In this document: in pieces, positions 46,004-56,852 of the stretch
How positions within the stretch are numbered: the first letter of the stretch is position 1
Layout of the letters: every line of letters starts with the position of its first letter
Source: Cyclaneusma minus
Lineage: Eukaryota; Ascomycota; Leotiomycetes; Marthamycetales; Marthamycetaceae
Direction of reading: 5' to 3'
NCBI GenBank assembly: GCA_037179335.1
Contig: JAKZHN010000005.1
Span: 1,674,001-1,738,000, forward strand
DNA: 64,000 nt
The notes under the pieces: generated by a model
Database searches by the model: none
Told to the model about the DNA's origin: nothing
The model's input: the letters and a program-made list of their open reading frames with translations, nothing else
Position numbers and translations under genes: made by a program

Positions 46004-46852
46004 GTTAATGGATGATGACTACTAAATGGGGGCGGATCGGGCCTGGATGATTGTTCATAAGCGGAAGAATCGAGGTCTGATGCTCGGCAAAGATTGAAGG
46101 GCTTTGCCGAGCGGGTGACTGGAAAGGCTGGCTGATCTCGTAATTCTAGAAGTTGTAAAATAGAAAACCCGTCCTTCTTGTTCCTTTGTCAGCCAGTCCG
46201 TTCAGTCGCAAAAATCAAATTTCTTAAACGTTATGTCCGAGTTTACACGCACGATTTCTGTCTTGCGCCGCTAGGTATTTTGCATTTCGTCCTACGAGTC
46301 GAAATTGCTGGTCTTGAGCGAGCCTGGCGATATGACAGGCGAAAAGAAAGCTAAGTCTAAACGGGTTTATGTGGAGCGATTTAGCTCACTCTTTTCTTTT
46401 TTCCTGCCAAGGCTACCTATGTCTTGGGATGTCCTCCTGTCTCGCAAATGCCAACGTTCATATTTTCCACTCAAGCTTGGTCATTTTCGAGATCAAGATT
46501 GTTCGCTTTACACTTCAACACTTCACATAATCACATTCAAACATCAAGCAAGGTGGGCCAAAGGTGATTGGGGTATACTTACCTTATATTAAAAACTATT
46601 CATATCAGCATCGGCATTGCTGCTGTTAGCTTTGATAAGTTTTACAGTTCCAGGGGTTTAGATACCTACTCAAAGGATCGCCTGGGATTGCCATGGTGGG
46701 AGACTCGGATCGCAAGAAAGGACCCGGATAGCTGTTCAGTCGACGGCGTGAAGTCAGCATTTCTCCTAGATATTTATTTATCAGTGGCTCTGGCTTTAAC
46801 AGTATGCTCGAGTCCTGCTCGAAGCTTTCTGTTTTTAGCGGGCTGGCCACTG
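46004..46852. other. 0.85 kb intergenic, no gene seen
   Basis: Convergent region between ATP synthase alpha and the minus-strand CGH-module gene. The left part is the probable 3' UTR of atp1. No further gene seen. Confidence 0.55.
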
Positions 46853-46944
46853 GTGGAGGAAGAGGAGGGAGCAAGGAGCAGGGAGCCGGGAGCGGGGAGC
46901 AGGGAGAGAAGAGAGAGGAGGGAAGAGGGAAGAGGGACTTGGAG
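46853..46944. repeat. polypurine tract with GGGAGC repeats
   Basis: About 90 bases of almost pure purine on the plus strand, built from GGGAGC, GGAGCAGGGAG and GAGGGAAGAGG units, with many runs of three or four G. It lies directly downstream of the stop of the minus-strand gene, so its transcript would carry the pyrimidine strand. Such DNA can form triplex or quadruplex structures. Confidence 0.85.
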
Positions 46945-46947
46945 CCT

Positions 46948-47781
46948 TCAAAAGAAGTTGGGAACCTGGGGCAAAGGTTTCCGAACGTCTGGATCTGGCC
47001 TCGGAAGATATCTTGGAGTGCTGAGGTACTGCAGTCTCTGATCGTACCTCTCAACACGCTGCAAGAGCCTTCTTTCTTCCCCCTGGACGAATTGAATTCG
47101 TGAGTCAAGCTCGAAATGGATGTTTCGAAGACCTTGAATTCTCACGCTCAACTCGCCCAGCTCGGCTGTCAACCAATTCCGCTCTTTCTCTTCCTCCTCG
47201 ATCCTAGCCGCTTCCTCCTGGCGCCTCCGCTCGCGGTCTTGTCTCCGCTTGTCGCGTTGGCGCTCCTGCTCCCTGTCCTGCTCTTCTGTAATCACCCTGT
47301 ATAATTCTGACCTATTGTGGCTGTCTTGTCCGACCTCCGTTAGTCGCCGCTGGTACCGTCTCATCACCTCAACGGTGTCAGCGCGGCGACGTGAAGAGGC
47401 TCGTGGAATGTCCGGGGGTGGCATGTCCTCGAGTTGCAAAGCCCCAGTCATCTCGGGAACAAATGGCTGGGGCCTGGCGGCTCTTCGGGCTGCTTCTTCC
47501 CTTTGGAGAGACATCCTGGTGACATCCCGACCGTGTTCGGGAGGGGGGAGCCATTCGGGTCTACACAGGGGGCACATGCCGCGATACTCTTGTGTGGCTA
47601 GCTTCTGCTTGAAGGCGCAGGCCACAGGCGTTTGTGGAGGGTCGCCCCATCCGGCCCATTTGAGGATGGTGCATCTCTTGTCCGCGGGTTTGGGAGGTGG
47701 GTTTCTTGCGTTGCTACAAGGAAGCCACTCGTTATCATGGTGTCCGCACCCAAGGTATTTTGTGTCCGTAAGTCGACACAT
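46948..47781 (-). CDS. CGH-module protein with basic coiled coil
   Basis: A single exon of 277 residues from the ATG at 47,781; the open frame extends slightly further but without an ATG. The N-terminus holds an ordered set of Cys/His: C2, C12-G-H14, C22, C37, C55 and CPLC at about 70-73. This suggests a zinc-binding module. Residues 95-135 are Pro/Arg-rich. Residues about 145-255 form a long charged coiled coil (REQERQRDKRRQDRERRRQEEAARIEEEEKERNW...). The C-terminus is a Pro-rich tail. The gene at 52,317 has the same first 22-residue Cys/His layout. No established family is recognised; a scaffold or nucleic-acid role is a guess. Confidence 0.7.
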   Translation of the reverse strand: MCRLTDTKYLGCGHHDNEWLPCSNARNPPPKPADKRCTILKWAGWGDPPQTPVACAFKQKLATQEYRGMCPLCRPEWLPPPEHGRDVTRMSLQREEAARRAARPQPFVPEMTGALQLEDMPPPDIPRASSRRRADTVEVMRRYQRRLTEVGQDSHNRSELYRVITEEQDREQERQRDKRRQDRERRRQEEAARIEEEEKERNWLTAELGELSVRIQGLRNIHFELDSRIQFVQGEERRLLQRVERYDQRLQYLSTPRYLPRPDPDVRKPLPQVPNFF

Positions 47782-48734
47782 TGTGGGCGAGGGTGATGAC
47801 AATCTGAACTTTTGGCGAGTGAACTGTGAAGGCTGAAGAGAATTGAAAGGCTGGCGATTGCTCGAAGCTGGCGAAGGTAGTCAGTCTTTCAAGGCTGTAG
47901 CCGTGGGCTGTGGGATCCATTGTACTTGGAATCGTTTACTTTATACCAAGAAGATCGCACTTGTAATTAGTTGTTCAGAAATTGTTCGGAAATTCGTCCC
48001 TATTGTACGATACGCTGAGTCTGCTGGTAGGTTCTTCTGCCATGAACACACTATGAGGACAGGCGTGGGGAAAGACTTTGAGTTAATGAGTTGTTCAGAA
48101 GTTGTGCAGAACATGTTCATATCTCATAACGAAAGTGAGGCATCTCACTTGAGTCATTGGTTCGCAAACCCAAGGCACTCGAGACAGGCTTTTGTATTTC
48201 CAAGACAGGGGTTTTGTGTGGAAGCGCGAGACTCGGTCTGATAGTTTTTCTGAGTTAGTAACTAGGTAGAACTGAAGTCATTGAAGGGAAGGTGGGTGTA
48301 AGAGATGTTTCAAGGAAAGACTGGCAACATGAAACCTGCCCGTTCATGAAATATAAGAGTGACAGACAATCTGTTACGAATGTGGAGTTAGATGTTCGTT
48401 CGAGAGGTGAAGCAGAGAAGGATGTCAGGAATTAGGGAGAGATAAAGGAAACCAAAGAATTCAAGCCGAGTATTTCAATCTCGAACAATGTTAGTGGAAC
48501 TCTTCAGTTTCCAAGATCGTTTGACGTTGTTGTCCAACAAAGCCTCCAGCTATTTTTGGTCTACTCAAACAAAGGTATTATATCATAATTGACAGTTCGC
48601 ACATCTCCCAGGGGTCAGTGTATGCTGTGGTGCATGCTATTCGGAGTCGCCAGTAATTGACCTCGTCGTTCTCGCCATCTATTCACTCTCAACACAAGAC
48701 AACAACAGTAGAGCGCCAACGATTACTCAACTGA
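47782..48734. other. 0.95 kb intergenic, no gene seen
   Basis: Upstream region of the minus-strand CGH-module gene, about 1 kb without a coding frame. A putative small spliced gene begins after it. Confidence 0.5.
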
Positions 48735-48920
48735 ATGCACAGCTCACCCAGAAGTTCAAAGTACCTAGGTAAGTCACTCTCTCTTCCCTCAATTGCTAAC
48801 ATACTTATAGGAACTTTTGAAGTCAGAAACTCACTCAGTATGAGCGGGAAAACTCGCGAGTCGGGTTTGGGGAGTCAGTCCTGCCATCTATCGTTTACTG
48901 TGCTCAGTGGCAGGAGATGA
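48735..48920 (+). CDS. possible 47-residue spliced micro-gene
   Basis: An ATG at 48,735 opens a short exon (to 48,768). It is followed by a textbook 42-base fungal intron, GTAAGT...TTGCTAAC...TTATAG (48,769-48,810), and a second exon to the stop at 48,920. The spliced product, 47 residues rich in Ser and Arg, has no recognised relative. Because the intron length is a multiple of three, the unspliced frame is also open. The quality of the splice signals is the main reason to list it; it may be a non-coding RNA instead. Confidence 0.35.
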   Translation: MHSSPRSSKYLGKSLSLPSIANILIGTFEVRNSLSMSGKTRESGLGSQSCHLSFTVLSGRR

Positions 48921-49965
48921 GGCCATGGTTCTCTTTTTCAATACGTCCGGATGATTACATGACAGCTTATGACCCGACGTTCTGTTTAGTAGATAGACGT
49001 GATCGGTTTCTTCTGAAGTGTAACTGCTTTCGTGCTTACAGCTCACATAGTTGTCATTTCGAATGCGATAATAAAATCGGATTGGGATAAGTTTTATCAT
49101 CGTCACGTGCTATTCTCCGCAGTGTAGCTATAGTGTGGCACAGTAAGCCACCAAGGGGTCTGCACCGATCCGGTAAGACCTCTTGGATCTCATTGGGGAA
49201 TAGAAGTCCGGTTCGTGGTAGACTCGGGTGTATGCGCCACAAGAAGAGCTCAAAGCTTGGCTTACACAGCTCATGGTGACCTGAAATCCCTACCTAGGTA
49301 TCAGACGAGTGTTCTCAGAACTGCAATAATTACAAGCATTCGAGGAGTTTCAAGCTCCTAGAGGCAGTCCTCTTAACCAAGAATCGAAAGATCTTCGATG
49401 TTTCAAAGTCCGAAGGTGCGTGACGCGTCCAGAGGCAGAACCAAGCGTGCTTCAAGTCTGGTTCAGCTTGGCTTGCGGCTTAGATCATCCAGGGGAGGTT
49501 TCGGTACCGTGATACGAAGACTTGAGGTCAACTAACTCCATGACTACATGATCGCTTCCGCTAGAACGCTTAGTGTACCAAAGATAATAATAGTCAATAC
49601 AGCAATCATTTTATCGGAACATATTTCGACCTTGAAACACAAAACCCTACCCAATCCACACACCTGCGGTTTTTCCTAGCCCCGGCCCAAGATACTTATT
49701 ATTGTTCCGTCTTCGCAACTGCAGCTCATTCGCAATGTCTTTTCTTGTCACATCGCAATCCTTCCGACAGCACTGTCTTCTCTGAAGTTCTTCCAAGAGA
49801 CCAGCCACTCCGATCAAAGCCAAGCACATTTTCCTGTCTCCGTTCGACAGCCACCTGGAGCCAGGAACGATCAGTCCGGCACGAAGTCAAAGACAGCAGC
49901 ATATACTCGAGGAGAAACCAAACACGATCATTCCAATCATACATTCCATCATCAAGCAAGCCAAC
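48921..49965. other. 1.0 kb intergenic, no gene seen
   Basis: No supported gene. The right end contains the probable promoter of the next hypothetical gene. Confidence 0.5.
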
Positions 49966-50904
49966 ATGTACTCTTCGACGTACGCAAGCAAACAGGGGCT
50001 TAGATTCATAATGCCTCATTCTCCCGTACCTTCCGCGGAGTGCTCCCCCGTACCAAAAGTTTCTCGCGGCTCGGGAATTCCTTCGCTCTCCTTGCAACCA
50101 TCGAAGCCACATCTGGAAGCAGCCCCAACTTATCAGGAGTCCTATATGATGAGTCTCATCGTCGTCCCCTCTTCACCGGTGGAAGAGGCTGCCGAGTGCT
50201 TCATGACGTCCGCGAATGACCGTTCTAAATACCACTGTCAAAGTCAGTCTGTCGGTGACTCTGTGGTGTTCAAAACGAAAAAGACACCATCTACTCCAGC
50301 CTTGGAGACTGCTGAGCCTACCGAATTCCATTCGACCGGTCACATAGCTCAAGAAGACAAGAACACATTTGATACTCCCGACGATCTATCATCGAACACC
50401 TCTTCGGAAGTGTCCCCTGTACTTGAAGACGACGATCGACCTTTTCCTATCTCATCTACTCCAAGAAAGGCGCTCGAATACTGCATAAAATATCTCCACC
50501 TCCCTGCAGAAACCTCACTGGAAGACATGTTCCCCATATTCAAAGGCATCAGACACCGGCTCGCCGACCACATCGACAACGGAACGATGCCCGTTAGTAA
50601 ATACTTCTGCAATGCCCGCACCATCGACCGAGAAAAAGTACACGCTGTTCTCGCTTCCCCAAGACGACGGATAGAGAATATCATACTTGCAGTGGCAATA
50701 AATGACCTGGAATTGTCTGGTATCGAAGGCTATGGAACGTCTAGAGGATGTTTGAGAGATGGCGAACCTGCTGGGATTTGCTCCGGCCTCAATGGTATCA
50801 TTCAGTCGATAACGTCGTCGTCGGATGAGGAGGATGCGTTGCCGTATGCTCCGAAGGACTCGTCGCCTTTGAGGTCCTGTTTGACATACATCGACAATGA
50901 ATGA
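49966..50904 (+). CDS. hypothetical protein, Ser/Pro-rich with folded C-terminal part
   Basis: An uninterrupted frame of 312 residues from the ATG at 49,966; a second ATG is 15 codons later. Residues 1-160 are Ser/Pro/Thr/Glu-rich and likely disordered. Residues about 165-270 look folded and helical (PRKALEYCIKYLHLPAETSLEDMFPIFKGIRHRLADHI...KYFCNARTIDREKVHAVLASPRRRIENIILAVAINDLELSG). The tail is acidic. I do not recognise the family. The even codon use and long frame support a real gene. It lies between the two CGH-module genes. Confidence 0.65.
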   Translation: MYSSTYASKQGLRFIMPHSPVPSAECSPVPKVSRGSGIPSLSLQPSKPHLEAAPTYQESYMMSLIVVPSSPVEEAAECFMTSANDRSKYHCQSQSVGDSVVFKTKKTPSTPALETAEPTEFHSTGHIAQEDKNTFDTPDDLSSNTSSEVSPVLEDDDRPFPISSTPRKALEYCIKYLHLPAETSLEDMFPIFKGIRHRLADHIDNGTMPVSKYFCNARTIDREKVHAVLASPRRRIENIILAVAINDLELSGIEGYGTSRGCLRDGEPAGICSGLNGIIQSITSSSDEEDALPYAPKDSSPLRSCLTYIDNE

Positions 50905-52316
50905 TTTTGCATACTAAGCTTTGGCACAAAGCCGGGCTCATGGCATATTGGATGGCGCAGTATATGGTACTACTAGGAGGACGTATTGGAGGGAATTTGA
51001 GCTTGGAATTTGCATCGTCTTGGGCGTTCTGTGGGCTGGCAACATCTGGGAGAACAGCAATCCTGTATACTGCATGCGGACATGGCAGATTCAATTGAGA
51101 CAGCTTTATTTCGTTTGTCATATCGAAGAAAAGTTAGTCTCAAAATTATAATGACACTTCAACCAATGAGCTTTCTTCAACATATAATTCCATGCCTCCT
51201 CTCATTGCCCAAACTGTCTCTGGTAGTTTTAGTCGTCTAGAGTTTCTTACAGTAATCCAGGGCCTGAGAAATACAGCAAATGAAGGTAGCTCATCGAAAT
51301 ATGCTGGGACTTGTCAGCGAGAGGCAAGCTAAACCTTCTATTTCTGGACTGTGCAGAGGAGAATTCCTGTCCCCAATATGCGAGAGCTCACTTCACGCCA
51401 TGCATGACTTATCAGGCGACATCTCGTCACCCTGAGACAACACCACTTGAATAGTTGTTCCCAATGATGGCAATGAGTTGTTTGTGTTTAGTGACATGTT
51501 CCTAATATAATTTCCAGTAGCAAACGACCGCTACCAATTATGAGAATTTGGAACTTCGGACTTACCCTCTTGACTCATTTCTCACAATTTAGTGTGTCCT
51601 GTGCCCACAAACGACAATCCCCTAGCAGAATTTAGAGACAGGCTCTGTGGCTTTTGTCTAGACATATTGCTTTCAAATTGTTGAACGAGATAGAGAAGGC
51701 GCAACAAGGAAATTCCCTATCAGAGATTCTCTAATAAGGGGGTTCTAGGATTCTAGCCTTTTCCACCTATAAAAGCATATACGTACCCGTTTTTGGAAAT
51801 GAGCTCGGTGGCTGCATGACCACATCTTTTGCCCCCCATCAGAACAAAGGTGAAGGATACTTGCATAACAACACCGAAATATTGACAATGCAACAAAGAC
51901 ATCTGGAACAGCACAACCAATGCATTGTCTCAGACGAACCCCACAAAGGACGGTGAACAAGCTGAGAATATCGCAGAAATAGTTCAGGTCAAGCATGTTA
52001 TCAGATAATAAGCCATGCTACCCCGAGACATCTTGGGTCCCATATATGCAAAATTTCGAACAATTCGAGCCCACCTGACTTGACCCAAGAACTGAACAAT
52101 ACTGAACAACAAGAGAACGACATCGGGGGATCCATCTCAAAAACTATTTAGTGGGCCTCTGGGCTCTCCAGAATTGAGCACCGAAAAAAGCTCTTCTGCC
52201 TACACCCCTTAGTGCAAAAGAGCCTTTTCTTGCCCAAAAGCAACAGTAGACGCTCAAGCAAACCTACTCTGTCAAAACCGCCAACCAAGCAACCAACCCA
52301 AGACCCATCCGCCAAG
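50905..52316. other. 1.4 kb intergenic, no gene seen
   Basis: No supported gene. The final 110 bases contain a C/A-rich leader ending in CCGCCAAG before the ATG of the CGH-module gene. Confidence 0.55.
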
Positions 52317-53321
52317 ATGTGTCAAAAGGTAGCCGTCAAGTTCGAGCTGTGCGGGCACAGCGAAGTCGCCACGTCCCGATGCAGCAAGCACAAAAGGCCA
52401 GCCAAGCGAGGCTTCTGGGCCACTCTCTTCGGCCTGTCATCCTCCAATCCCTGCAAGACGCGACTCCTCACCAGCAAGCTCCTCGGACTCTGCCCAAAGT
52501 GCAACATCCCGTCATCCCGGCCTCAGCAGTTGCTTCCCCAGGATCTAGTGCAGGAGCGCGAGAGACGGCGGCGAGAAATCGCAAGCCAGTCTCAAGCACC
52601 TCCTGTACCTCCGAAGAACACTGTGAGCCAGCACGGACAGCACGACAGCGGGAGGTCTCTGACGGATCCGGCGGCGGTCTGGTGGAGGCAGCAGGAGGAG
52701 CAGTACCGAGGTAGCCGGGAGACAGAACAGCTAGCACGTCGCATTGCAAGGGAAAGGGCTGGCGCCAGCAACTCTTCAAAACGCCAACGCCAGCAAAGAA
52801 GCCAGCGTCAGCCCCGCGACGTCCAGCCCGGCATCGATTGGGACCGCTGGAATGACGGACAGTACCACCTGCCCGTCAATCCAGCCCCCGGTTTCCCAGC
52901 AGCACCAGGCCCACCACCCCAGAGACCTCTCCCCCGCCCGCCAGTCGCCAGGGTGGTGAGCCAAGACAGTGCTCCTGTCTGGCCACCTCAGCCTCTCCGG
53001 ACCACCAGACACTCAGCACCGCAGGAGCACATCGCGTCCCAGTACCAGCCGCGGCAGGATCCGCGGCCGGCACCCCTGAGCTCAGCCCTCCGACCCTCCT
53101 CCGCCGACAGCGAGGTATCGCCGCTAACCCGACGAAGACCTTCGCAAAGAGAGCGAGAGCAGGGTCATTGCTCAGGAGATCATGCTAGCTTCGAAGAAAA
53201 CGGCCCAGCACTCCACCACGTCAGCTCAGATGTAGACCGCTACATCGACGAGGTGGAGGACTACTGGACCCGTGAGTACTCGCAGCACATGCAGGAACGT
53301 GAGTCTTCCCAGCGCATGTGA
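52317..53321 (+). CDS. CGH-module protein, Gln/Arg/Pro-rich
   Basis: The ATG at 52,317 (CCAAGATGTG, a good fungal context) opens 334 residues; earlier in-frame sequence lacks an ATG. The Cys/His set matches the gene at 46,948-47,781: C2, C12-G-H14, C22, then C46 and CPKC at about 59-62. The rest is low-complexity: basic and Gln-rich (residues 110-200), then a long Pro/Gln/Ser region (PPPQRPLPRPPV...), ending with VDRYIDEVEDYWTREYSQHMQ. A GTGAGT at 53,299 and a strong CTGAC...TTTTCCCTTATAG acceptor ending at 53,375 define a credible last intron. If used, the end changes to PARLSPHIILG... and stops near 53,507. Function unknown. Confidence 0.7.
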   Translation: MCQKVAVKFELCGHSEVATSRCSKHKRPAKRGFWATLFGLSSSNPCKTRLLTSKLLGLCPKCNIPSSRPQQLLPQDLVQERERRRREIASQSQAPPVPPKNTVSQHGQHDSGRSLTDPAAVWWRQQEEQYRGSRETEQLARRIARERAGASNSSKRQRQQRSQRQPRDVQPGIDWDRWNDGQYHLPVNPAPGFPAAPGPPPQRPLPRPPVARVVSQDSAPVWPPQPLRTTRHSAPQEHIASQYQPRQDPRPAPLSSALRPSSADSEVSPLTRRRPSQREREQGHCSGDHASFEENGPALHHVSSDVDRYIDEVEDYWTREYSQHMQERESSQRM

Positions 53322-53507
53322 AAGCCCCCTGGTAGACGAGACTGACTGACTGACTGACCCCCTTTTCCCTTATAGCCGCACGCCTCTCACCACACATAAT
53401 CCTCGGCCAGTATTTGAATCCGTTTTCCAGTTCGCGACACAAGATCTTGATCTTCTTCGACATGGCGACTTCCAGGAGAAGGTATCCATGGATAGATGGC
53501 AGGTGAC

Positions 53508-54172
53508 AGATGCTGTTGTATGGATAATGATACGAAGTATGAAACTGATGACTTTGGACAGATAATGAGTAACGAATAATGAATAAAATGCTCCAACATG
53601 CCTTTACATACCCCTGATTGCTGTGGCAAGTGACTATAAGAAAAAGCTCGGGCGCGATATTGTTTTGGAAAGCAGTATGATCGACTTACCTGGTGGTTTT
53701 CCATAGCTGACGGTGATTGAATAACAGCGGGACCTGAAAGAAACACGTTTATATCCATCCAGTTGCGGATCCCAAACAAGTAGTCATGACAGTTTTCCCT
53801 TTCAAGTCCCTTATGTACCTTAGGCAATAAGTACAGAATAACATCTCATCAATTCCTTGTCTGGCGGGAGCCAAGTGTCACTTGAAGCCAAGCCCTTCCA
53901 GAGCCTTCTTTCAGGGCTGAGGGGTACGAATCATCTCCCCTTGCACTTTATGTCGTTGAGCCGTCTTTTCTCAGAACCTCCGCCCAGCCCCATGGCCATC
54001 GTCTGGGAGTTCCTGTAACTCAAGCTGGCACCATCCCATAATCCCGCTTTATCCACCTGGTATGTTATCGCTGTCCAACTCTGCCTGGCGTCCCACGCTC
54101 GCAGAGCATTGTCTTCATATGTAAATTTGTGTCCCTCGTTGGGTCCTGTTGAGCTGTGGTAACGACCGAAGC
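53508..54172. other. 0.7 kb intergenic, no gene seen
   Basis: Convergent region between the CGH-module gene and the Mpo1-like gene. Short minus frames only. Confidence 0.5.
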
Positions 54173-54869
54173 CTATTTTGTAGCTCCGTTCTTTGCGGCA
54201 CCGTTGGCCTTGGCGGCTTTCTCCTTGGCAAGTTCCTTCTCGACAGCCTTCTCGACTCTGCTTTGCAGCTCTGGGCGGTATCCAAACTTGAAAAGAATCT
54301 CCATCCAGACGAAGAATGGGGCTAACACCAGTGCCTGTAGCAGGTTATCGAGCAGTGCTGGCGCACGCTTCTCGAAGACGCCGTGTCCCAGAAACTGTGC
54401 AACCCATGAGGCCACAAAGACAGCTGCCGAGACTTTGGTGGTAAGGTCGGGTGAAGTGGTCATCATGTGGTTGCCATAGGCTGTAAAGCCGAATATTATG
54501 GGAACAACCATGGTGCCGGCAACCGGCTCAAGCAGGATGTAGAAGATGGCGTAGAGGAGGGTTACGATTGTCGCTACATTCGGAGGGAGGTTGGGAATGG
54601 TGAGCCACGATGGCAGGGGAATCAAGGAGGGAGTCTTGGTGAGCTTGAGAGGGTCAGAGGCTTGAGCTTGGGACAAGTGAGGCACGGCTACTCACAAGGG
54701 TGAAAGAGGTGAACATTATGGCGGGTACACATAGCGTGTGGATGCCGATATTGACACGGTTGTGATGGTATTTGCCATACTGTCAGGCAATGGTCAGCGG
54801 GAGGTGCAGCACAACATCTTGGATTGGGGCACCTACAAAGCACAGCTGCTTCTCTAGGTCCAGCGACAT
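54173..54869 (-). CDS. Mpo1-like (DUF962, YGL010W family) ER membrane protein
   Basis: Three exons on the minus strand (54,869-54,837; 54,779-54,696; 54,643-54,173) give 195 residues, the usual family length. The start MSLDLEKQLCFYGKYHHNRVNIGIHTLCVPAIM is diagnostic, with the conserved YxxYHHNxxNxxIHxxxVP histidines. Further family features are LLYAIFYILLEPVAG, YGNHM and ASWVAQFLGHGVFEKRAPALLDNLLQALVLAPFFVWMEIL. The protein has about four membrane segments and an Ala/Lys-rich tail. Yeast Mpo1 is an Fe-dependent dioxygenase in alpha-oxidation of 2-hydroxy fatty acids from phytosphingosine, acting at the ER. The conserved His residues are kept. It is divergent from RPB7, sharing a 1 kb upstream region. 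Confidence 0.93.
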
Positions 54870-55890
54870 GGTGACGGGCGGGATGGCTGGAATCCTTCTT
54901 TGGCCGGAGAGTCGGATTGGTGGCTGTTTACGAAGGTGCAGCTATGTACTTGTTGGCTATTGGACGGGTGCATCGACTCTCGCGGGAAACATAGGTGAAG
55001 TCGGCGGCAGCTGGCAGAGGAAATTTGCGCTCAGCAGCGAATATGGATGGGCAGTGGCATGAGTGGAGTTCTATCGCTATCAGATGTTTCTAGCACACCT
55101 CATGAGCACCACCTCGTCAGCCATGACCTCGTCAGCCATGACCTCGGATTAATAGTGGGGGAGGCACGTGCTTTCGGAACATGCCGGCCAATGATGGCAG
55201 CTACGGTGGCCACGCGCACATCTCAGTCCTAACCAAGGTAAACAGCAATATATCAAGGCAATCTAAGTAATTAAAAACCATTTATATGTTTACCAATAGC
55301 CCAAGTGACTACAGATTGTATAGATAATCCGAGAAAAATCAGATAATCAGAAGCGAAATGGGGAAAATTGATCAAGGCGTGTGTCACAGACCAGGCGTAT
55401 CTCTATGTTGATCAAGCTTTGCAAGCGGCAGAGCCGCATCGACGACGTGCTTTTGTTTCGCCGCCATCGCCAGCTTCACTCACCAACCTTTCCTACCATT
55501 GCGGCCAGGGAAGCCTTCAAGTGAGGCCCGCGCATTCAGCAGCCGCCAGCGCGCCCAAGCAGAGTGTGAAGAGAATTCCACAGAGCTGTCCGCTGGTGAA
55601 TTGAGAACCAGGCGGTGCTGCGCTCACTCTATACCCGAATTCACTCTCTAGCTGGCGCTTCAGACGAGAATAGTCGCATGGAATCGGTCACCCAGTGATA
55701 TTGCACTGCGCGCGGCTCGCTAGATCGCCGTAAACCGACGAAGAGTCGCCTCGAGCTCGTCTGCTACCCTCCCATAAAGTCACCGCCCCCAGACAGCTAC
55801 CCGCGCAAGACGTACTCCCTATCATAACATCGTTCTGAAGCCGCGATCCGCACTCCCTACACACGAACTTCATAATACACATCTGCCAAT
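54870..55890. promoter_or_regulatory. 1.0 kb divergent promoter region
   Basis: Shared upstream region of the Mpo1-like gene (minus) and RPB7 (plus). It contains a short tandem CTCGTCAGCCATGAC repeat at about 55,108-55,145 and a pyrimidine-rich leader before RPB7. No TATA box or named binding site is claimed. Confidence 0.5.
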
Positions 55891-56581
55891 ATGTTCTTCC
55901 TCAAGAACCTCACGCGCGAGGTGACGCTCCATCCCTCCTACTTCGGTCGGAACATGCACGAGCTGGTCAGCAGCAGGCTCCTGAAGGACGTTGAGGGCAC
56001 CTGTACCGGCAGATACTTCATCATCTCGGTCATGGACACCTTCGACATCTCCGAGGGCAAGATTCTGCCGGGAACTGGCTTAGCTGAGTTCACTGTGAAC
56101 TTTCGCGCCGTTGTCTGGAAGCCATTCCGCGGCGAGACTGTAAGGACTCTTCCTGGCCTGGGAGCTACGTGGGCTTTGCTGGAATGCTGAACTGCCCACC
56201 TCTAGGTCGACGCGATCGTTACCTCGGTCAACAAGATGGGTTTCTTCGCAGAGTGCGGTCCTCTCCGTATCTTCGTCTCAAAGAACGTATGGTTGCACTG
56301 CTATCTCTGGAGGAGGCTTCACTTACTGACCTGACCAGCTCATGTCGGATGACATGAAGTTCGATCCCAATGCCGCGACTCCTTCATGGACAAACAACGA
56401 GGGCGAGTTGATCGAGACGAATACCGACGTGCGCGTGAAGCTCTTTGGTATCAGAACCGATGTGGGCCAGATTATTGCTGTCGGCAGCATCAAGGAGGAT
56501 TATCTTGGGTACTTCTACAATCACATCCTGTTCATCCGAATTTGCTGCTTACCATATCCTAGATGCTTGAATACTGTCTGA
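55891..56581 (+). CDS. rpb7: RNA polymerase II subunit Rpb7
   Basis: Four exons (55,891-56,139; 56,206-56,286; 56,339-56,508; 56,563-56,581) give 172 residues, the family length. MFFLKNLTREVTLHPSYFGRNM is the conserved start, then LLKDVEGTCTGRYFIISV, KILPGTGLAEFTVNFRAVVWKPFRGETVDAIVTSVNKMGFFAECGPL (tip and S1/OB domain), PNAATPSW, and VGQIIAVGSIKEDYLG at the end. With Rpb4 it forms the Pol II stalk, binding nascent RNA. The last intron (54 bases, in frame) leaves the ending YLGCLNTV. If retained it would insert 18 residues without a stop. Confidence 0.96.
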
Positions 56582-56852
56582 GACCAGACCAGTCCGCCTT
56601 CTTCCGTTTCCCTCTTTTCTTGCCGATACCCAAAAATAGTCGTTGGCTGGCGGGCGTTCCTGGCGAAGAATAGGGGTCAAAATGCTACATTGTGGCCACA
56701 GTAGAGTGTGGCATAGCACAATACACATAAAATTCGACCCAATTCATTCTGATCTGTATGTCGATTCTGACCGTCGATTTTTTTGGCCTTCTGCGCTGTC
56801 AGATCTTGCAACGCTTATCACACACTTCTGAGTCCTTGATTAGGTATGTGTT
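56582..56852. other. intergenic, no gene seen
   Basis: RPB7 3' flank running into minisatellite block 2. Nothing recognised. Confidence 0.5.
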
